5,039 nt of DNA from Boseongicola sp. SB0675_bin_26 (GTDB lineage: Bacteria > Pseudomonadota > Alphaproteobacteria > Rhodobacterales > Rhodobacteraceae): positions 1 through 5,039 of the forward strand of contig VYCX01000201.1 of assembly GCA_009843725.1 (NCBI GenBank). Reading direction: 5' to 3'. Both the position numbers and the translations under genes were made by a program. The notes under the pieces were generated by a model that saw nothing but the letters and a program-made list of their open reading frames with translations, did not search any database and was not told the origin of the DNA. This document shows, one piece after another, positions 1 to 5,039 of this stretch (within the stretch, counting starts at the first letter, position 1; every line of letters begins with the position of its first letter).

Positions 1-1
1 G

Positions 2-94
2 ACCATGCATGAAGTCGACGAACGCGTCGAAATCGCGCAGATAGCACAGCTCGCGGCAGTCTACCGCCGCATTCTCGACAGGTATTTTGCATGA
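2..94 (+). CDS. C-terminal end of an unidentified protein (5' end outside window)
   Basis: An open frame enters from the left edge and ends at the TGA at 92-94. The visible 30 residues end in [16 protein letters not shown], a charged, probably amphipathic helix with no recognisable motif. I do not recognise the family. The main evidence that this is coding is the junction: the stop lies inside an ATGA whose ATG starts the next gene, the same 4-base arrangement seen at two later gene pairs in the window. It is probably the first visible member of an operon with the GNAT and DUF2064 genes. An alternative is that it is chance open frame, which is possible over only 93 bases of GC-rich DNA. Confidence 0.55.
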   Translation, partial: TMHEVDERVEIAQIAQLAAVYRRILDRYFA

Positions 95-507
95 TTCGCC
101 GGGCCGAAACACGCGACATGCCGGCAGTGCTGGATATTCGCGCCCGCGTCTTCATCGAGGAACAGGGAGTTTCCGAAGCGGACGAGCGAGACGGCCGCGA
201 CGACGAGGCAATCCATCTCGTCGCCTTCGATTGCGGCAAGCCCGTCGGCACCGCGCGTCTCCTGATCGATGGCGAGACAGGCAGAATCGGCCGTGTGGCG
301 GTTCTCGCGGACAAGCGCGGTCGCGGCCTGGGCAAGGACATCATGCACGCGGCCCTGGATGAACTGAGAAAGCAGGGCGCTGCCCGGGCAAGCCTTGGAT
401 CCCAGGTCCACGCGGTCGGGTTCTACGAGGCTCTCGGCTTTGAAGTCACCGGCCCCGAATACTTCGATGCAGGCATCCCGCATCGCGAAATGGTCCTTTC
501 CCTGTGA
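91..507 (+). CDS. GNAT-family N-acetyltransferase, YjcF-like
   Basis: A 138-residue single-domain GNAT protein expected to transfer an acetyl group from acetyl-CoA to an amine; the substrate is unknown. The fold order is visible. The N-terminal strand and helix (residues 1-27) include [11 protein letters not shown], typical of the YjcF/ElaA-like branch. A middle strand, [17 protein letters not shown], covers about 42-58. The acetyl-CoA pyrophosphate-binding segment is [17 protein letters not shown] (69-85), with the R-G-x-G-x-G turn at 76-81. The C-terminal [12 protein letters not shown] (108-119) and [12 protein letters not shown] (123-134) closely resemble the end of Bacillus subtilis YjcF as I recall it. 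Length is normal for the family, so the gene looks complete. The ATG at 91 overlaps the upstream stop, with a weak AGG at 80-82 as ribosome-binding site, and its own stop overlaps the next start. It is cytoplasmic, with no signal or membrane segment. Family assignment is firm; biochemical role is not. Confidence 0.9.
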   Translation: MIRRAETRDMPAVLDIRARVFIEEQGVSEADERDGRDDEAIHLVAFDCGKPVGTARLLIDGETGRIGRVAVLADKRGRGLGKDIMHAALDELRKQGAARASLGSQVHAVGFYEALGFEVTGPEYFDAGIPHREMVLSL

Positions 508-1073
508 GGCAGCAGATCTTGATTGTCATGGTCAAGGAGCCGCGCCCGGGCCGGGTCAAGACGCGTCTTGGGCGGGAAATCGGCATGGTGAACGCGGCAT
601 GGTGGTACCGGCATCAGACCACGCGACTCCTGCGCCGTCTCAGCGATTCCCGCTGGCTGACGGTCCTTGCCGTCACGCCTGACAGCGAGGGCTTCAAGAG
701 CCGGGTCTGGCCGCCCGGCCTTTCGCGCATACCGCAAGGGTCCGGGGATCTGGGCCAGAGGATGACGCGTGCGTTTGCGGCATCACCGGGACCGACCTTG
801 CTCATCGGATCGGACATTCCTGGAATCGGCAGGCAACACGTTGCCGCCGGGTTCTCGGCACTGGGCCGCGCCCGATCCGTCATCGGCCCTGCCGAAGATG
901 GCGGATTCTGGATGATCGGCCTCCATTGTCCGCAGAGGCCGCCGAAGGACCTGTTTCGGGGCACGCGCTGGTCGCATCCGGAAACCCTGGCCGACGCGCT
1001 TCCCACGCTTCCAAGGCCGATCGCGATTGTCGACACGCTTGCCGACGTTGACACGGCTTCCGATCTTCGGTGA
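504..1073 (+). CDS. DUF2064/TIGR04282-family glycosyltransferase-like protein (CofC/MobA-like nucleotidyltransferase fold)
   Basis: A 189-residue protein of the family often labelled 'TIGR04282 arsenosugar biosynthesis glycosyltransferase', related by fold to the CofC and MobA nucleotidyltransferases. Family motifs appear in order: KEPRPGRVKTRL (11-22, the likely nucleotide-binding loop), QGSGDLGQRM (78-87), IGSDIPGI (101-108, the metal-binding acidic motif), GPAEDGGFWMIGL (128-140) and DTLADVDTASDLR at the C-terminus. All look intact. The GTG at 504 is chosen as the start because it overlaps the GNAT stop (GTGA) and keeps the first beta strand (QILIVMVKEP); an ATG at 528 would cut that strand. 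No Shine-Dalgarno is visible, so translation probably depends on coupling to the GNAT gene. The arsenosugar label is family-wide, and no arsenic genes are visible here, so the substrate should be treated as unknown. The C-terminus is short, ending right after the DVDT motif. Confidence 0.88.
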   Translation: MRQQILIVMVKEPRPGRVKTRLGREIGMVNAAWWYRHQTTRLLRRLSDSRWLTVLAVTPDSEGFKSRVWPPGLSRIPQGSGDLGQRMTRAFAASPGPTLLIGSDIPGIGRQHVAAGFSALGRARSVIGPAEDGGFWMIGLHCPQRPPKDLFRGTRWSHPETLADALPTLPRPIAIVDTLADVDTASDLR

Positions 1074-1196
1074 CGGACCCGACTTTCCTCCGTCCGGATC
1101 CGGTCCCGACTGAAGCCGTGACGGCGTGGCCATGAGCGCATGTTGCGCGTCGCCAACCGGCGTGACCTGGTTCATGTCCCGTGATACGCGCCGGAC
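1074..1196. other. Intergenic gap between the DUF2064 gene and rnr
   Basis: This is the only real non-coding gap in the window, at 123 bases. I see no good sigma-70-type promoter pair and no GC stem followed by a T-run. It contains several small dyads: a 10-base palindrome CCGGATCCGG at 1094-1103, a 5-bp stem GCGCA/TGCGC at 1136-1148, and a 4-bp stem CGCC/GGCG at 1151-1162. It also contains an imperfect direct repeat, GGACCCGACT (1075-1084) and GGTCCCGACT (1102-1111), 27 bases apart. The inverted repeat at its right end is listed separately. Any rnr promoter must lie here or further upstream, but I cannot place it. Confidence 0.6.
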
Positions 1197-1200
1197 ATGA
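1172..1200 (+). promoter_or_regulatory. Inverted repeat enclosing the rnr start codon (possible 5' hairpin)
   Basis: TCATGTCC at 1172-1179 is perfectly complementary to GGACATGA at 1193-1200, separated by a 13-base loop. The right arm contains the ATG of rnr (1197-1199). In mRNA this could form an 8-bp stem with four G-C and four A-U pairs that hides the start codon. No Shine-Dalgarno precedes the ATG; the nearest GGA (1193-1195) is one base away, too close to work. Structure at the start could regulate translation, but an 8-bp dyad can arise by chance and a DNA-level operator is equally possible. Confidence 0.3.
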
Positions 1201-3434
1201 CCCGGATTCCCTCGAAAGAAGACATCCTTGCCTGGGTCTCCCGCAACCCGTCGAAGGCGTCGAAGCGCGACATCGCAAGAGCGTTCGGCATCAAGGGCGC
1301 GGCCCGGCTCGATCTCAAGCGTCAGTTGAGGGAACTGGAAGCCGAAGGCCAGCTCGCGAAGCGCCGCAAGACCTTTCGCGACCCGGATCGCCTCCCGCCA
1401 GTATCGGTTCTGCAGGTGGACGGGCTTGACACCGACGGACACCTGCTTGCGCGCCCGCTGGAACGGCAGGGTCAGGGGCAGGCGCCGACGATCCTGGTCT
1501 TGCAGAGATCCGGTGATCCCGCACTGGCACCGGGAGACCGCATTCTCGCGCGCCTCGAAGAGGTCAGGGGCGACACGCACGCCCACGAAGCCCGTGTCAT
1601 CCGCCGCATCGGCACCACCCCTGGCAAGATCCTGGGCATATTCCGCAAGTCGGATTCCGGCGGACGCATCGTGCCGATCGACAAGGGCGCGTCGAGGGAA
1701 TGGCATGTGCCGCCAGGCGCGGATGGCGGAGCGAAGGACGGCGAGCTGGTCGAAGCCGGACAGACCGGTCCAAGGGCGCGTCTGGGCCTTCCTCATGCAC
1801 GCATTGCCTCATGTCTCGGCGACCCGTCGCGGCCCAGGTCCGTTTCGCTGATCGCCATTCACCAGCACGGGCTTCGGGATGACTTTCCGGACGGGGTCAT
1901 CACGGAAGCGGATGCCGCGCGGCCCGTGGCCCCCGGCAAGCGAGCGGATCTGACATCGCTGCCTTTCGTCACGATCGATCCGGTGGACGCGCGCGACCAT
2001 GACGATGCGGTCTGGGCAGAACCTGACCAGGATCCGGACAACGCAGGCGGGCAAGTCCTCTGGGTCGCCATCGCCGACGTCGCACATTACGTCAGGTCCG
2101 GAAGCGCCATCGATCTCGAGGCCCGCGAGCGTGGCAATTCGACATACTTTCCGGATCGCGTGGTCCCGATGCTGCCCGATCGCCTGTCCGGAGACCTCTG
2201 CTCGCTCCTCGAAGGCGAGCAACGGCCATGCATTGCCGCCCGTCTTGTAATTGACGCAAAGGGGGAACTGATCGCGCACGAATTCCAGCGCGCCCTGATC
2301 CGATCGGTTGCCGCGCTCAGCTATGAAGAGGCGCAGGCCGCACTGGATGGCCGGCCCAACGAAAGGACGGAGCCACTGCGAGATACGGTCCTGAAGCCGC
2401 TCCAGGCCGCCCATGCGGCGCTTCGCAGCGCCCGCGAACGCCGCCAGCCGCTCGATCTCGACCTTCCGGAGCGAGAGATCGTCCTGGACGAGGACGGCAC
2501 GGTCAGAACGGTGGCATTCAAGGAGCGGCTGGACATGCATCGGCTGATAGAGGAGTTCATGATCCTCGCCAATGTTGCCGCCGCGCGTACGCTCATCGGC
2601 AGAAGGACGCCGCTCCTGTTCCGGGTTCACGAGGAACCGTCCCGCGAGAAGATCCGCGCATTGCATGAGGTCGCCAAGGCCGCCGGACTTCCCTTCAACG
2701 GACGCGCGGTCCTGAACACCCGGAACCTCAACCGGCTTCTCGCTGCCGCAGCGGGAACGGACGACGGCGTGCTCATCAATCTCTCCGTGCTGCGCTCGAT
2801 GACGCAGGCATATTACAGCCCGGGGAATCCCGGGCATTTCGGGCTCGCGCTGAAGGCCTACACCCATTTCACCTCGCCCATTCGGCGCTACGCGGACCTC
2901 GTGGTCCATCGGGCGCTGATCCGTGCCCACGGCTGGGGAGATGATGGCTTGACGGACGCGGAGGCGGAGCGGCTCGGCGCCACTTCCGAACACGTCTCCA
3001 GCACCGAGCGGCGTTCCATGCAGGCCGAGCGCGACACAAGCGACCGCTACCTTGCGACGTACATGGCCGACCGGGTCGGAACAGAGCTTTCCGGGCGGAT
3101 TTCCGGTGTCCAGCGCTTCGGGGCGTTTGTCGAGCTCGACGGAACCGGGGCTGACGGGCTCATTCCGGTCCGTGCGATCGGGTACGAACATTTCCATTTC
3201 GATCGCACCGCGCAGACATTGAAAGGCGATGACACGAACACCGTGATTTCGGTCGGGCAGCGGGTGCTGGTTCGGCTGGCCGAGGCGGTGCCGGTCACCG
3301 GCGGCATCTTGCTGGAACTTCTTGAGATCGACGGCAAGCCGCTGCCTCGGGCGCGCAGGAGTCGCATGCCTGCGCGTCGAAAGGCGACCAGGGCCCGGAA
3401 GAGGGCGGCAAGGCCGAAGCGGAGGGGGAAATGA
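1197..3434 (+). CDS. rnr: Ribonuclease R (RNB-family 3'-5' exoribonuclease)
   Basis: A processive 3'-to-5' hydrolytic exoribonuclease that degrades structured RNA and takes part in RNA quality control in the cytoplasm. At 745 residues it is slightly shorter than the 813-residue E. coli enzyme. The order is a winged-helix-like N-terminus (about 6-58), cold-shock-type RNA-binding regions (about 65-235), the RNB catalytic domain (about 251-575) and an S1 domain (about 627-712, GRISGVQRFGAFVELDG). A basic tail follows (719-745, mostly R and K), as is usual for RNase R. The active-site motif TIDPVDARDHDDAV (259-272) keeps the aspartates at 261, 267, 269 and 270, aligned with E. coli D272, D278, D280 and D281. 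The second RNB signature, THFTSPIRRYADLVVHRAL (556-574), is also intact. The ATG at 1197 is the only ATG possible, because an in-frame TGA lies at 1182-1184. The stop overlaps the ATG of the transglycosylase. Identification is essentially certain. Confidence 0.98.
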   Translation: MTRIPSKEDILAWVSRNPSKASKRDIARAFGIKGAARLDLKRQLRELEAEGQLAKRRKTFRDPDRLPPVSVLQVDGLDTDGHLLARPLERQGQGQAPTILVLQRSGDPALAPGDRILARLEEVRGDTHAHEARVIRRIGTTPGKILGIFRKSDSGGRIVPIDKGASREWHVPPGADGGAKDGELVEAGQTGPRARLGLPHARIASCLGDPSRPRSVSLIAIHQHGLRDDFPDGVITEADAARPVAPGKRADLTSLPFVTIDPVDARDHDDAVWAEPDQDPDNAGGQVLWVAIADVAHYVRSGSAIDLEARERGNSTYFPDRVVPMLPDRLSGDLCSLLEGEQRPCIAARLVIDAKGELIAHEFQRALIRSVAALSYEEAQAALDGRPNERTEPLRDTVLKPLQAAHAALRSARERRQPLDLDLPEREIVLDEDGTVRTVAFKERLDMHRLIEEFMILANVAAARTLIGRRTPLLFRVHEEPSREKIRALHEVAKAAGLPFNGRAVLNTRNLNRLLAAAAGTDDGVLINLSVLRSMTQAYYSPGNPGHFGLALKAYTHFTSPIRRYADLVVHRALIRAHGWGDDGLTDAEAERLGATSEHVSSTERRSMQAERDTSDRYLATYMADRVGTELSGRISGVQRFGAFVELDGTGADGLIPVRAIGYEHFHFDRTAQTLKGDDTNTVISVGQRVLVRLAEAVPVTGGILLELLEIDGKPLPRARRSRMPARRKATRARKRAARPKRRGK
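2818..2835 (+). repeat. Strong small inverted repeat inside rnr
   Basis: GCCCGGG at 2818-2824 and CCCGGGC at 2829-2835 form a perfect, all-G/C 7-bp stem with a 4-base GAAT loop. It encodes part of the SPGNPGH segment (541-547) just before the conserved TSPIRRY motif. No T-run follows, so it is not a standard terminator. It may simply be a product of GC-rich Pro-Gly codons. Confidence 0.4.
3421..3430 (+). promoter_or_regulatory. Strong ribosome-binding site of the transglycosylase
   Basis: GGAGG at 3421-3425, in a purine run GGAGGGGGAA, sits five bases before the ATG at 3431. It lies within the last codons of rnr. It is the best Shine-Dalgarno in the window and fixes the start of the downstream gene, which matters because that start leaves the protein without a signal peptide. 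Confidence 0.8.
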
Positions 3435-4672
3435 ACGTCCGTGCCGCGGCCGGGCCGGGGGTTCCGGATGCCGCCTGGCCGGAGATCGGGTTCCGGCGCT
3501 GGATCGACCGGTTTCGGACAAGAGCCCGCGCATCCGGCATTCGCGACGGCATCTTTGACGCCGCGTTTCGTGGCGTTCGCTACAATGCGGGCGTGATCCG
3601 AAGCGATCGAAGGCAGCCGGAATTCACCCGGCAAGTATGGAACTACCTGGACGCGGTGGTCTCGGATGCGCGCGTGAGGGACGGACGTGCAGCGCTGCAA
3701 CGGAACCGGCGGCTGCTTGCGGAGATCGAGGCGAAGTTCGATGTCGAGGCTGCAATCCTGGCAGCCGTCTGGGGAGCCGAGAGCGACTTTGGCGCCTGTC
3801 GTGGCGATACGCCCCTCATAGAGGCGCTGGCGACGCTGGCTTTCGACGGGCGACGGGCGCGGTTCTTCGAGGAACAGTTGGTTGCGGCCCTGAAGATCGT
3901 GCAGGCGGGAGACATCCCGCCGAAGCGCCTGAAGGGAAGCTGGGCGGGCGGCATGGGGCACACCCAGTTCATCCCGACGACGTATCTTGACCATGCAGTG
4001 GACTTTCGAGGTGGCGGGCGCCCCGACATCTGGTCGGATGATCCGGCGGACGCGCTGGCATCGACGGCGTCCTTTCTCCGGCGCTGCGGCTGGCGGAAGG
4101 GACAGCCCTGGGGCATGGAGGTCGCGCTTTCGCGGGGGTTCGATCTTGCGCTTGCAGACCGGCGCATCAGGAAGGCCGTCAATGACTGGACCGCCCTGGG
4201 CGTCCGCGATGCCAGGGGCCGGCGCATCCCTGGCCACGGGTTCGCCTCTATCCTGATTCCGGCCGGGCTGCGCGGCGCCGCCTTCATGATCTTCGACAAT
4301 TTCCATGTCTTCAGGCAGTACAACGCTGCCGATGCCTATGTGATTGCCGTGGGCCATCTTGCCGACCGCCTGGGCGGCGGTGGTCCGCTCCGGTCCGGCT
4401 GGCCGCGGAGAGACAGGAATCTCGGTCGTGCCGAAAGACTGGAGATGCAGCGGCTGCTGACAGCGCGGGGATTCGACACGCAGGGCAGTGACGGGATCAT
4501 CGGGCCGAACACGGTGGATGCGATCCGCGCGTTTCAGGCGAGCCAGGGACTGCCGCCTGACGGCTATGCGAGTCACGAAGTCCTGGAACGCCTCAAGCGA
4601 GATCGACGCTTTTCCAGCATCCCCGGTAGTGGTCGTTCACGACGCCGACTGCCTGAAGATAGGCGTAGATGA
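3431..4672 (+). CDS. Lytic murein transglycosylase, MltB/GH103 type, with peptidoglycan-binding domain; no visible signal peptide
   Basis: An enzyme that would cleave the MurNAc-GlcNAc bond of peptidoglycan to give 1,6-anhydro-MurNAc ends. The catalytic domain (SLT_2/MltB type) covers about 19-325 of 413 residues. The catalytic glutamate is E117 in VWGAESDFG, followed by GSWAGGMGHTQFIPTTY (169-185) and the substrate-cleft motif YNAADAYVIAVGHLADRL (297-314). A PG_binding_1 domain covers about 331-388 (ERLEMQRLLTARGFDT, DGIIGPNTVDAIRAFQ). The ATG at 3431 overlaps the rnr stop and has a strong GGAGG. The frame is open upstream to 3326 but has no ATG, GTG or TTG there. The first 18 residues (MNVRAAAGPGVPDAAWPE) are not hydrophobic, and there is no lipobox or twin-arginine pattern with a hydrophobic core, which is unusual for this family. 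The last 26 residues are Arg-rich and overlap tag antisense. The assignment is firm; specific naming as mltB is not justified. Confidence 0.93.
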   Translation: MNVRAAAGPGVPDAAWPEIGFRRWIDRFRTRARASGIRDGIFDAAFRGVRYNAGVIRSDRRQPEFTRQVWNYLDAVVSDARVRDGRAALQRNRRLLAEIEAKFDVEAAILAAVWGAESDFGACRGDTPLIEALATLAFDGRRARFFEEQLVAALKIVQAGDIPPKRLKGSWAGGMGHTQFIPTTYLDHAVDFRGGGRPDIWSDDPADALASTASFLRRCGWRKGQPWGMEVALSRGFDLALADRRIRKAVNDWTALGVRDARGRRIPGHGFASILIPAGLRGAAFMIFDNFHVFRQYNAADAYVIAVGHLADRLGGGGPLRSGWPRRDRNLGRAERLEMQRLLTARGFDTQGSDGIIGPNTVDAIRAFQASQGLPPDGYASHEVLERLKRDRRFSSIPGSGRSRRRLPEDRRR

Positions 4673-5039
4673 TCGTTGGCCCCACGAAGGTCATGCCGCG
4701 ACGCTTCAGGGCTTTCGAGATTTCTTCGGCCAGCGGCGTTACCGCCGGAATGTCCGTGACTTTCTTCCAGTTGCCCCGGATGGGGGTTCCGTCCACGTGG
4801 CCCCAAAGCCAGTCTGCAAACGTGCCGCATTCGTCCTGCATTTCCAGAAAGACGTGCGCGTTCGTCCGTGCGGCCGGCACCTTCTGGCGATGGCGCACGA
4901 TGGCCGGGTTCTGAAGGGCGGCGGCCAGTTCGCCGTCGCTCATGGCCGCAACCTTCTTGACGTCGAAACCGTGATAGACGTCACGATAGCCCTCGCGCTT
5001 GTTCAGGATCGTTTCCCAGGACAGGCCCGCATGGGCGCC
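4593..5039 (-). CDS. tag: DNA-3-methyladenine glycosylase I (N-terminus outside window)
   Basis: A base-excision repair enzyme that removes 3-methyladenine from alkylated DNA. It is on the minus strand and enters from the right edge; 148 residues are visible. An ATG at 4943 is internal, because the frame continues upstream with AHAGLSWETILNKREGYR, which matches the E. coli Tag segment QQAGLSWITVLKKRENYR. Also visible are the Trp of GLSW (E. coli W46, codon 5016-5018), VRHRQKV, FVGPTIIYAYLQAVGVVNDH and the C-terminal zinc ligands His (codon 4629-4631) and Cys (4617-4619), equivalent to E. coli H175 and C179. The catalytic-pocket Glu38 and the N-terminal zinc ligands fall outside the window, so roughly 40 residues are missing. 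Its promoter is off the right side. It converges on the transglycosylase gene and overlaps it by 80 bases. Nothing visible suggests inactivation. Confidence 0.96.
   Translation of the reverse strand, partial: GAHAGLSWETILNKREGYRDVYHGFDVKKVAAMSDGELAAALQNPAIVRHRQKVPAARTNAHVFLEMQDECGTFADWLWGHVDGTPIRGNWKKVTDIPAVTPLAEEISKALKRRGMTFVGPTIIYAYLQAVGVVNDHYRGCWKSVDLA

Noticed and set aside
61..483. A 140-codon open frame on the minus strand opposite the GNAT gene
   Set aside because: The plus-strand GNAT has an intact acetyl-CoA motif and overlapping junctions at both ends; the antisense product resembles nothing I know.
1048..1076. TTGACA at 1048-1053 as a possible -35 box for rnr
   Set aside because: It lies inside the DVDT-coding end of the DUF2064 gene and has no acceptable -10 hexamer at the right spacing (TGACGG would fall there).
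1094..1162. Small dyads in the gap as a rho-independent terminator
   Set aside because: The stems are 4-5 bp or a simple 10-base palindrome, and none is followed by a T-run.
783..1796. A 337-codon open frame on the minus strand across the DUF2064 gene, the gap and the rnr start
   Set aside because: It crosses two clear plus-strand genes and lacks any recognisable motif, so it is a shadow frame.
1809..3533. A 574-codon open frame on the minus strand opposite rnr
   Set aside because: Its translation has no recognisable domain, and the opposite strand encodes a clear full-length RNase R. Long antisense open frames are expected in GC-rich genes with strong third-position GC bias.
3047..4576. 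A 509-codon open frame on the minus strand opposite the rnr end and transglycosylase
   Set aside because: It spans two well-supported plus-strand genes, is low-complexity in Arg, Pro and Ala, and shows no family motif.
4593..4943. Tag starting at the ATG at 4943
   Set aside because: The reading frame continues to the window edge with conserved Tag residues (AGLSW, KKRE-like, YR), so this Met is internal and the gene is simply cut by the window.

Overview
This 5,039-base, GC-rich window reads as ordinary chromosomal DNA, probably from an alphaproteobacterium. The main evidence is the RNase R N-terminus (a SKRDIARAFGIKGAARLDLKR-like wHTH segment that I associate with alphaproteobacteria), the form of the MltB-type transglycosylase, and high-GC codon use across all genes. 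No database search was possible, so the taxonomic placement is an inference. I see no mobile element, CRISPR array, tRNA or rRNA.

The layout from left to right is as follows. (1) The last 30 codons of an unidentified plus-strand gene end at 94. (2) A YjcF-like GNAT acetyltransferase (91-507) and (3) a DUF2064/TIGR04282-type CofC/MobA-like nucleotide-sugar enzyme (504-1073) follow, each starting inside the stop codon of the gene before it. (4) A 123-base gap (1074-1196) has no clear promoter or terminator but holds an inverted repeat whose right arm contains the start codon of the next gene. (5) rnr, ribonuclease R (1197-3434), is complete with all its catalytic aspartates. (6) A lytic murein transglycosylase of the MltB (GH103) type with a C-terminal peptidoglycan-binding domain (3431-4672) is coupled to rnr by an ATGA overlap and preceded by a strong GGAGG ribosome-binding site. 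(7) On the minus strand and running off the right edge is tag, DNA-3-methyladenine glycosylase I (4593-5039, N-terminus missing). Its 3' end overlaps the transglycosylase tail by 80 bases.

The plus-strand genes form at least two translationally coupled blocks: unknown-GNAT-DUF2064 and rnr-mltB-like. They could be one transcript, because no terminator separates them. The functions are mostly housekeeping: RNA turnover, cell-wall remodelling and alkylation repair. I found no convincing new multi-gene system. The points most worth a second look are the lack of any export signal on the transglycosylase, the sequestered and Shine-Dalgarno-poor start of rnr, and the convergent coding overlap with tag.
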